Shown: one piece after another, positions 15,142 to 23,248 of the stretch
Layout: each line of letters begins with the position of its first letter
Position numbering within the stretch: position 1 is the stretch's first letter
NCBI GenBank assembly: GCA_016192945.1
Contig: JACPTE010000010.1
Coordinates: 1-50,343, forward strand
Length of the DNA: 50,343 nt
DNA from: Candidatus Woesearchaeota archaeon
Lineage (GTDB): Archaea > Nanobdellota > Nanobdellia > Woesearchaeales > UBA10216
Direction of reading: 5' to 3'
Translations under genes and position numbers: made by a program
Notes under the pieces: generated by a model
Database searches by the model: none
Seen by the model: the letters and a program-made list of their open reading frames with translations, nothing else
Told to the model about the DNA's origin: nothing

Positions 15142-16494
15142 ATGCCCAGCTTCTTCAAGGAATACGACATAAGGGGATTAATAGACAAAGAGCTGAATGG
15201 CGAGACAGCTGAAAGAGTTGGGAAGTCGTTGGGAACCTTCCTGAATGGCCAGGAAGTTCTTGTGTGCAGGGACATAAGGCATTCCTCTGAAAAGATTCAG
15301 CCAGCTTTCGTGAAGGGGCTGCTTAGCGCCGGATGCAACGTGACTTTCATCGGAACATACCCGAGCCCAGTGCTCTTCTTCCATTCCTGGAGCCAGAAGA
15401 AAGAAGGCGCAATGATTACAGCCTCGCACAACCCTGCGGTCTACACAGGCTTCAAGTTCGTTGAGAAGACTGGATGCAGCTATGTTGACCAGTACAGGGA
15501 GCTGAAGAAAATCTATGAGAGCGGCAATTTCAGGAAAGGGAGCGGGAAGTATAGCGAAATTGATGGCTACACCGAATATTTTAAATTCCTGAAGTCTGTG
15601 ATAAAGCCAAAAAGAAAGATGAATGTTGCGGTTGAATGCCTTTATGCATCTTCTGCTGTTGTCATGCCAAACTTGTATGGGCAAATCCTTAACAGCTTTG
15701 TGCAAGTATCGCATGGGGAGGCTAAGCCTGACTTCAACAATGAAAGGCCTGAGCCAAAGGGTGATAATTTAAGGGATTTGTCCAGGATTGTTGCAGGCAA
15801 CAAGCTTGATTTCGGAGTGGGATTTGACGGGGACTGCGACAGGTCTGTGTTCATAGACGACAAGGGCAGGGAGTTAAACGGGAGCGTTGCCGCAGCCATA
15901 TTCATACAGCACATAATGCAGAAATACAAAGGCAAAGGAAAAACAGTTGTAATGACTGTTGACTGCAATTCAGAGCTAAAGCCCCTTGCGGAATCATACG
16001 GCGGAAAGCTTGTATGGAGCGAAGTCGGCCACGGATTCATAGGAATGAATGTTTACAGGCACAAGGCAGTTTTTGGCGGAGAGATGAGCTCTCATTTCTG
16101 GTTTGAGCACTACCCATTCTCAGACGGATTCATTGCAGGGCTCAAGATGGCAGAGCTTCTCAGCAGCACTGACAAGAAGCTTTCAGAGCTTGTTGATGAA
16201 ACCAAGTTTGCCCCAATGCTGAAGGAGTATGTCAACTGCGGAACTCATGAAAGGAAAGAAAATGTGAAGGATTCGCTTGTTGAAAAATACAAAGCAGAAG
16301 AAAAGAACGCAACGCTTACAAGGGACGGCATAAAGTTCTTCCTCAATGAGCTTGAATGGGTGCTGATAAGGAAAAGCAACAACCTGCCTGAAGTGTGCCT
16401 CGTCATAGAGGCAAAGGATGATGAAAGGCTAAGGGAGCTGCATGAGAAGTACAGGAAGGTTATTGATGAGACTATAGGAAAAACGAAATCATAG
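15142..16494 (+). CDS. Phosphomannomutase/phosphoglucomutase
   Basis: This alpha-D-phosphohexomutase interconverts hexose 6- and 1-phosphates. It shows the N-terminal FKEYDIRG, the active-site phosphoserine loop MITASHNP near residues 92-99, the metal loop GFDGDCDRSVFID near residues 228-240, the sugar-binding loop VFGGEMSSHFWF (GEMSxH), and a C-terminal domain. The 450-residue length is standard. It is coupled to the RHH-nucleotidyltransferase, so together they convert hexose-6-P into an NDP-sugar for glycans or glycoprotein decoration. Confidence 0.94.
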   Translation: MPSFFKEYDIRGLIDKELNGETAERVGKSLGTFLNGQEVLVCRDIRHSSEKIQPAFVKGLLSAGCNVTFIGTYPSPVLFFHSWSQKKEGAMITASHNPAVYTGFKFVEKTGCSYVDQYRELKKIYESGNFRKGSGKYSEIDGYTEYFKFLKSVIKPKRKMNVAVECLYASSAVVMPNLYGQILNSFVQVSHGEAKPDFNNERPEPKGDNLRDLSRIVAGNKLDFGVGFDGDCDRSVFIDDKGRELNGSVAAAIFIQHIMQKYKGKGKTVVMTVDCNSELKPLAESYGGKLVWSEVGHGFIGMNVYRHKAVFGGEMSSHFWFEHYPFSDGFIAGLKMAELLSSTDKKLSELVDETKFAPMLKEYVNCGTHERKENVKDSLVEKYKAEEKNATLTRDGIKFFLNELEWVLIRKSNNLPEVCLVIEAKDDERLRELHEKYRKVIDETIGKTKS

Positions 16495-16567
16495 CATTAT
16501 CTTTTTTTCAGGCAATTTATATTTTTTGTGCAAAAGAAATAAATATTCATTCCTCTCAGCGCAGACC

Positions 16568-16843
16568 ATGGATAGTTTAACTGAGCTTGAGATGTGCATA
16601 ATTCGCGTATTGAGACCTCCGCTAACAACCATTGAGCAGTCAGGAATACTTGGTAATTTTATGATGAGCCTTGATGGGCGTTCTTATTCTTCAGCTTATC
16701 CAGCCTCTGCAGATCAAATAGCTACGCTTGTTAGGGATGGAATTGAGCAGGTGGTTGATGCAATGGCTCGGCTTATGGAACAAGGAAAGATAAGGGACTA
16801 TAAGCTCCCTGACGGCAGCTTAGTCTATACGCGGTCTGCATAA
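16568..16843 (+). CDS. Small winged-helix-like hypothetical protein
   Basis: The 91-residue protein has three predicted helices and a C-terminal beta wing (ADQIATLVRDGIEQVVDAMARL...GKIRDYKLPDGSLVYTRS), resembling a winged helix. The specific family is not recognised. The ATG at 16568 fits the leaderless spacing from an AAATAAATATT element (16536-16546). It is soluble, monocistronic and directly upstream of the tRNA-Lys promoter. Confidence 0.55.
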   Translation: MDSLTELEMCIIRVLRPPLTTIEQSGILGNFMMSLDGRSYSSAYPASADQIATLVRDGIEQVVDAMARLMEQGKIRDYKLPDGSLVYTRSA

Positions 16844-16879
16844 ACTATTTAAACACTTTCCAGATTTCTAACAATAAAT

Positions 16880-16985
16880 GGGCTCATAGCTTAGCCTGGT
16901 AGAGCGGCTGGCTCTTAACCAGCAGGTCCAGGGCAGGTATCAACATCATGGTGATGCCTATGGAATTCGAATCCCTGTGGGCCCA
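16880..16985 (+). tRNA. tRNA-Lys(CTT) with intron in the T arm
   Basis: Acceptor GGGCTCA (16880-16886) pairs with TGGGCCC (16978-16984), discriminator A at 16985. The D arm GCTT...GAGC, the anticodon stem GCTGG/CCAGC and the loop CTCTTAA (anticodon CTT, 16914-16916) are regular. The T stem CAGGG (16929-16933) pairs with CCCTG (16973-16977), but the T loop TTCGAAT (16966-16972) is separated from its 5' strand by a 32-nt insertion (16934-16965). That insertion folds into an 8-bp hairpin, AGGTATCA/TGATGCCT. I infer an intron between positions 53 and 54. A canonical bulge-helix-bulge is not obvious. A TATA-like element (16848-16854) lies upstream. Confidence 0.88.
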
Positions 16986-17048
16986 TTTAATTTCTTAACC
17001 AGCAAAAGCTTAGGTCTCATCGAAAACCTCTTGCCACTACAACATTCA

Positions 17049-17149
17049 GAGCCAGATTCGCCTTTGTAAAACAAAGGTTCTTTTCTTCTCCCCCTCGGTA
17101 AGCGTGGGGGAAAGAAAAGAAGTTCGCATAAGCGAACCGAATCTGGCTC
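17049..17149 (+). ncRNA. Perfectly paired four-way-junction element upstream of lysK
   Basis: The 101 nt fold with no unpaired base at the junction. P1 pairs 17049-17060 with 17138-17149 (12 bp, GAGCCAGATTCG / CGAATCTGGCTC). P2 is 17061-17067/17071-17077 (7 bp, AAA loop). P3 is 17078-17094/17106-17121 (16 bp with one bulged C at 17088; loop of 11 nt containing GGTAAG). P4 is 17122-17127/17132-17137 (6 bp, ATAA loop). The arms directly abut each other. It lies between tRNA-Lys and the LysRS start codon, so it is either a leader RNA element or a DNA cruciform/miniature mobile element. No family is recognised. Confidence 0.7.
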
Positions 17150-17195
17150 AATGTATGAGCACCATAAGCAAGAGCAGAAGGATGAGGAATTCAGC

Positions 17196-18782
17196 ATGTT
17201 CTGGGCAGACCAGCTTGCGCAAAAAATAATAGGCAGGGAAAAATACAGGTATTCTGAAAAGAAAGCGCCAAAATTCAGCGAGCATGCTGTCAAGACATCT
17301 GCCTCAATTTCAGGCGTCCTCCATATAGGCAGGCTTAGCGATACCATCAGGGGGGCTTCTGTTTACAGGGCATTGAAAGAGGCGGGCGCAAAGCCAAGAT
17401 TAATCTGGGTGGCAGAGGACATGGACCCGCTGAGGAAAATTCCAGAGGGCGTCCCAAAGAGCTATGAAAAATACATAGGAGCTGCAGTCACAGACGTTCC
17501 AGACCCTGAAGGCTGCCATGGCAGCTATGCAGAGCACCACAAGGAGAAATACTTTGAGGTTCTCAGCGAGTTTGTCTTTGTAAAAATGGAAAAGCACTCC
17601 ACAAGGGAGGAATACAAGAAGGGCAGCTTCAACCCATTCATAAAAAAAATCCTCGCTTCAGCTGATGAAGTCAGAAAAATACAGAACAAGCACAGGACCA
17701 ATCCTTTGAAGAAAAACTGGAGCCCCTGGAGCCCAATATGCGGCAACTGCGGGAAAATCGTCACAGCCCGCGTCACAGGCATTGAAGACGGAAAAGTGAA
17801 CTATGTGTGCAGGGACTATATCTTTGAGTCAGCCACAGCAAAGGGATGCAACCACAAGGGCTCGGAAGACCCGCTGAAGGGGAATGGCAAGCTGCTCTGG
17901 AAAAGCGAGTGGGCTGCAGAATGGGCGCTGTGGAAAATCTGCTGCGAGGGGGCTGGCAAGGAATACAACGTCCCGAACAGCGCATTCTGGATAAATGCAG
18001 AAATAGCAGAGCAGGTGCTTGACTTCCCATCGCCTGAGCCGATGTTCTACGAGCACCTGATGATTGACGGGGTCAAGATGTCAGCATCTCTCGGAAATGT
18101 GGTTTATCCCCATGACTGGCTGGAGGTTGCAACCCCGCAGCTACTCACCTTCTTCTACAACAAGCGCCTTATGAAGACCAGGAGCTTTTCATGGAAAGAC
18201 CTGCCCCACCTGTATGATGAATATGATGATGCTGCAAGCGTGTTCTTTGGGGAAAAAAACCCTGACAACGAAAAGGAGACCAGCCACATCAAGAGGCTGT
18301 ACCAATTCTCAAACAGCGGCAATGTTGAAAGGCATCTGGGCATGAGCTTCAGCCACGCAGCAATGCTCAGCCAGATTTTCAGCACAAAAGATGGATTGCT
18401 GGGAAGCCTCAGGAAGACCGGACAATACAAAAAAGAGCTTGAAAAGGAGCTTCTGGAAAGAATCTCCAGGGCTTCTGCATGGCTCAGGAAATACGCCCCT
18501 GAAAGCGAGAGGTTTGAGCTGCAGGAAAATGTTTCGGCACAGCTTACGGAAAAGCAAAAGGAGGCGTTAAGGCTCATAGCGAAGGCCCTCAAAAGAAAGC
18601 AGTGGGACCAGAAGGAGCTGTTTGAGGAGTTCTACAGCATATCCAAGCAAATCGGGCTGGAGCCGAAGGAGCTTTTCAAGGCAGGCTACATGGTTCTCCT
18701 GAATAAAGAGCGGGGGCCTAAACTTGCGCCTTTCATCATCGCGCTTGGAGACAGGGCTTTAAGGCTGCTTGAGCAGGTGTGA
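17196..18782 (+). CDS. lysK: Lysyl-tRNA synthetase, class I
   Basis: This class I enzyme charges tRNA-Lys in many archaea in place of class II LysRS. The start at 17196 (MFWADQLAQKII) matches the family N-terminus and is preceded by an aaggatgagg Shine-Dalgarno-like stretch. An upstream ATG at 17151 would add 15 residues directly at the foot of the four-way junction. The signature SGVLHIGRLSD is the HIGH motif and KMSASLGN the KMSKS loop. A zinc-site-like segment (CGNCGKIVTARV...C...C) occurs near residues 180-220. The tRNA-Lys gene lies 211 nt upstream, suggesting coordinated expression. Confidence 0.95.
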   Translation: MFWADQLAQKIIGREKYRYSEKKAPKFSEHAVKTSASISGVLHIGRLSDTIRGASVYRALKEAGAKPRLIWVAEDMDPLRKIPEGVPKSYEKYIGAAVTDVPDPEGCHGSYAEHHKEKYFEVLSEFVFVKMEKHSTREEYKKGSFNPFIKKILASADEVRKIQNKHRTNPLKKNWSPWSPICGNCGKIVTARVTGIEDGKVNYVCRDYIFESATAKGCNHKGSEDPLKGNGKLLWKSEWAAEWALWKICCEGAGKEYNVPNSAFWINAEIAEQVLDFPSPEPMFYEHLMIDGVKMSASLGNVVYPHDWLEVATPQLLTFFYNKRLMKTRSFSWKDLPHLYDEYDDAASVFFGEKNPDNEKETSHIKRLYQFSNSGNVERHLGMSFSHAAMLSQIFSTKDGLLGSLRKTGQYKKELEKELLERISRASAWLRKYAPESERFELQENVSAQLTEKQKEALRLIAKALKRKQWDQKELFEEFYSISKQIGLEPKELFKAGYMVLLNKERGPKLAPFIIALGDRALRLLEQV

Positions 18783-18863
18783 GAGGGCAGAATCCATTAT
18801 TCAGCAGCATCCGGCTGACAAAAAATCCAAAAGTTTAAATAGTAAAAAACATTTTTCGCCTGA

Positions 18864-19559
18864 ATGAAAGTTGCAATAATGTTTTCCGGAGGAAAGGACA
18901 GCACATTTGCTGTTGATTATGCAAAGCAGATGGGCTGGGAGATAAGCTACCTTCTTTCAATAAAGCCATCAAGGACAGACTGCTACCTTTTCCATTTTGC
19001 AACAGTTGAGCACACCCCTGAGCAGGCAGAGGCGATGGGCATTAAGCATTACCTGCTGGCATGCGATGTTGCAAACCCAAAGCAGGAGGCGAACATTGTG
19101 AAGGACTTTATTGAGAAAAACCCTGTTGACGCCCTGGTCCTCGGGGGAGTCGGGCTCCAGGTAACTCAGCTAAAATCCCTGCAAAAGGCATTGCTGCCCT
19201 CCAGGATAGAGGTGTTTGCCAGCCACGCAGGCTATGACCATGAGGAAATAGTTGAGCAGATGATAAAGAAGGGCTATGACATCAGGATAACACAGGTAGC
19301 CTCTGAGGGGCTTGGGGAGGAGTGGCTCGGGAGGCAGATTACAAAAGACTCATTTAGCGAGCTGAAAAAGCGCTCGCAAAAGTACGGCTTCCACATCGGC
19401 TTTGAGGGAGGCTATGCAGACACTTTCGTCTGCGACGGGCCAACCTTCAAGAAGCGCATCATAATAGAGGAGGCTGAAAAGGTGATGGAAGACCAGTACA
19501 GCGGGCACCTTGTGATAAGGAAGCTGAGGCTTGTTGACAAGGTTCCGATTCTCAGGTAA
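18864..19559 (+). CDS. dph6: Diphthine-ammonia ligase (Dph6 family ATP-PPase)
   Basis: The PP-loop SGGKDST is at residues 9-15 (MFSGGKDSTFAVDYA). The family continues with YLLSIKPSR, EHTPEQAEAMGI and the EGLGEEWLGRQI motif characteristic of MJ0570/Dph6 proteins, which amidate diphthine on elongation factor 2 in the last step of diphthamide synthesis. Length (231 aa) is typical. TATA (gtttaaatag, 18832-18841) 32 nt upstream indicates a leaderless monocistronic gene. Confidence 0.9.
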   Translation: MKVAIMFSGGKDSTFAVDYAKQMGWEISYLLSIKPSRTDCYLFHFATVEHTPEQAEAMGIKHYLLACDVANPKQEANIVKDFIEKNPVDALVLGGVGLQVTQLKSLQKALLPSRIEVFASHAGYDHEEIVEQMIKKGYDIRITQVASEGLGEEWLGRQITKDSFSELKKRSQKYGFHIGFEGGYADTFVCDGPTFKKRIIIEEAEKVMEDQYSGHLVIRKLRLVDKVPILR

Positions 19560-19597
19560 AATTTTTAATTTTTCCATAGACTAGGTAGATGTAAATT

Positions 19598-19957
19598 TCA
19601 TTGTACAAATTCCACATTTTCAAGATTTTTGAATTCAGAGTCGCCTGTCAAGAATTTAAGCTTCGTTTGCCTTGCTAAAATATAGCCTATGCAGTCAGCC
19701 CATGAAAGTTTCTTTTTCGCATGCAGTAGTTTAAATTCAGTTGCCTCCATCATTGTGTCCTTTGTGATATCGACGAGATTAAAGGAAAACAAGTCAAATC
19801 TCCTTTTTCCATCTTCATTGCCATATGCCCTGACAAGATAAATGTAAAATTCACCCAGATTCAGCACCGATGTTGTTATCTGAAGATTAAAATAGGACTT
19901 ATAACTTGGGTTAGCTATATAAATTTCAACAAGAGCATATGTATCAAAGAAGTACAT
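19598..19957 (-). CDS. vapC: VapC-type PIN-domain RNase (toxin)
   Basis: The 120-residue PIN domain starts MYFFDTYALVEIYIANPSY, with the first acidic residue in FDTYA. It contains NLGEFYIYLV (conserved Glu), and LSWADCIGYILAR and FLTGDSEF carry the C-terminal Asp residues. Family members cleave RNA. The start at 19957 is favoured because the upstream reading extends into the antitoxin gene, whose stop is at 19959-19961. Confidence 0.9.
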   Translation of the reverse strand: MYFFDTYALVEIYIANPSYKSYFNLQITTSVLNLGEFYIYLVRAYGNEDGKRRFDLFSFNLVDITKDTMMEATEFKLLHAKKKLSWADCIGYILARQTKLKFLTGDSEFKNLENVEFVQ

Positions 19958-19958
19958 T

Positions 19959-20174
19959 TTAGTCTTCAAAGAGCTCATCAATCTCTTTAAGAGCTTTCCT
20001 TGTGTCCATCCTTTTTTCTCCCAATCCAAACAAGTCGCCAACCTTGCTTATCTTTCGTTTCACCTCTACTTCGACTTCCTCATTAGGCGAAAGACCAGCT
20101 TCCAAGGCGGCCGACTTGTCAAGCCTGATTCCAAAACTGTTCCCCCAATTCAAGATTTTACCTTTTACCCTCAT
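19959..20174 (-). CDS. vapB: AbrB/SpoVT-type antitoxin (VapB)
   Basis: The 71-residue protein begins MRVKGKILNWGNSFGIRLDK, a typical AbrB-like swapped-hairpin domain, followed by EVEVEVKRK and a charged C-terminal helix expected to bind the toxin. It ends 1 nt before the VapC start. A palindrome (TTATAC-ATTT-GTATAA, 20177-20192) sits directly upstream of the ATG and is probably its operator. Confidence 0.88.
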   Translation of the reverse strand: MRVKGKILNWGNSFGIRLDKSAALEAGLSPNEEVEVEVKRKISKVGDLFGLGEKRMDTRKALKEIDELFED

Positions 20175-20294
20175 AATTATACATTTGTATAACTATTATT
20201 TAAACTTTTCCATGTTATGCCTGCAATTCCCAAACTCCTGAATTTAGCCCTTTCAGGCTCTGAAATGGCTGTTTTCAAAACGAAAAATATATAA

Positions 20295-20313
20295 AGCTGC
20301 ATGCGTTTTTTTA
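20295..20313 (+). repeat. 19-nt promoter-associated repeat, copy 1 (gyrB)
   Basis: AGCTGCATGCGTTTTTTTA overlaps the end of the gyrB TATA region. A copy with one mismatch (G for A at the seventh base) lies at 22390-22408 immediately upstream of the eS1 TATA box. It may be a shared regulatory site or coincidence in AT-rich DNA, although the AGCTGCRTGCG part is not low-complexity. Confidence 0.35.
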
Positions 20314-20322
20314 CAACAGTAA

Positions 20323-22215
<1,893 letters not shown>

Positions 22216-22252
22216 ACAAACATTTAAATACTTGTTTTACTAGTTTTACCCT

Positions 22253-22391
22253 ATGGGAAAAGTCCAGGTATCTGTAAAAAATGTGGATTCAATATTATAT
22301 GGCTGACCTGATGGCTATTTTTCTAGATGCAAGCTACCTTCTGGCACTCTATAATGAAGAATGCCAGGATGTTTTACAACTAATTTTTTAG
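22253..22391 (+). pseudogene. Decayed VapBC module
   Basis: An ATG at 22253 opens 17 codons (MGKVQVSVKNVDSILYG) that end in TGA at 22306 and look like the start of an antitoxin. Five nt on, an ATG at 22311 reads MAIFLDASYLLALYNEE, the N-terminus of a PIN domain with its first Asp, but ends in TAG after 26 codons. A TATA-like catttaaata is still present at 22221. Both genes are heavily truncated, so this is a remnant. Confidence 0.65.
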
Positions 22392-22408
22392 CTGCGTGCG
22401 TTTTTTTA
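22390..22408 (+). repeat. 19-nt promoter-associated repeat, copy 2 (eS1)
   Basis: AGCTGCGTGCGTTTTTTTA matches the gyrB-promoter copy at 20295-20313 with a single mismatch. It directly precedes a TATATATAAA stretch upstream of the eS1 gene. Confidence 0.35.
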
Positions 22409-22462
22409 TATATAAATTTTGAGTAAAACTTTATAAATGGCTCCCATTTTCCACAACATATA

Positions 22463-23149
22463 ATGGTTGAGCAGAAACAGGCATTGAAGGCAGTGAAGAA
22501 GAAATGGTTCTTAATTTATGCATCCAAAAGCTTTGACGAGGCACTGATAGGCGAAAGCCTTGTTGTCAGCCCTTCAGAGCTGGTTGGCAGGATTGTCACA
22601 GTCAACCTCATGAGCCTCACAGACGACATCAGGCAGCAGCACATCAACCTGAAATTCAAGGTGGCGGCTGCTGAAAACGACAGGGCAACTGCAGAATTAG
22701 TGGCATTTGAGGTTATGCCTGCAGCCATAAAAAGGCTGGTGAGAAGGGGGATTGACAGGATTGATGCATCCTTCATCTGCGAAACTTCTGACGGCAAAAA
22801 AATCAGGATAAAACCATTCCTTCTTACAAAGGCATATGCAGGGGGCATGATAATAAAGGGCATAAGAAAGGCACTTATGGAGCATATAGCCTCTGAAGTA
22901 AAGAAGCTGACCTTTGATGACTTGGTAAAGCTGCTTCTTGCAAACAAGCTGCAGACTGGAATAAAGTCCGCCTTAAAAAAAGTTTACCCCATAAAGTCCT
23001 GTGAAATAAAGTATGCGTGCCTCGTATCAAAGGGCGCGGCCCTTGAAGTTTCAGGGGAAGGCGTTGAAGATGCAGGCATCCAGACAGCGCAGGATGGCGG
23101 GCTCACAGAGCCAAAAGACTTGGCGAGCAAGGAAGACAAGCAGGAATAA
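22463..23149 (+). CDS. rps3ae: 30S ribosomal protein eS1 (S3Ae)
   Basis: This structural protein of the small subunit is found in archaea and eukaryotes. The core KKKWFLIYASKSFDEALIGES, VNLMSLTDDIRQQHINLKFKV, and RIDASFICETSDGKKIRIKPF follow the family pattern. The C-terminal 30 residues are acidic/Gln-rich and variable. Length (228 aa) is typical. TATA (actttataa, 22429-22437) about 33 nt upstream gives a leaderless start. Confidence 0.93.
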   Translation: MVEQKQALKAVKKKWFLIYASKSFDEALIGESLVVSPSELVGRIVTVNLMSLTDDIRQQHINLKFKVAAAENDRATAELVAFEVMPAAIKRLVRRGIDRIDASFICETSDGKKIRIKPFLLTKAYAGGMIIKGIRKALMEHIASEVKKLTFDDLVKLLLANKLQTGIKSALKKVYPIKSCEIKYACLVSKGAALEVSGEGVEDAGIQTAQDGGLTEPKDLASKEDKQE

Positions 23150-23248
23150 GCCTCTTTTTCTTTATTCTTGAGTAGTTATAAACTTTTATAAGCCTTAAAT
23201 CGGCTAAAATGCCTGGTAGTTATCACTATAAAAAAATCAGCAGGAAAA

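Noticed and set aside
17049-17149. A second tRNA gene
   Set aside because: The four-arm fold lacks the TTCGAAT loop, an anticodon loop of 7 nt and tRNA arm lengths, so it is tRNA-like only in outline.
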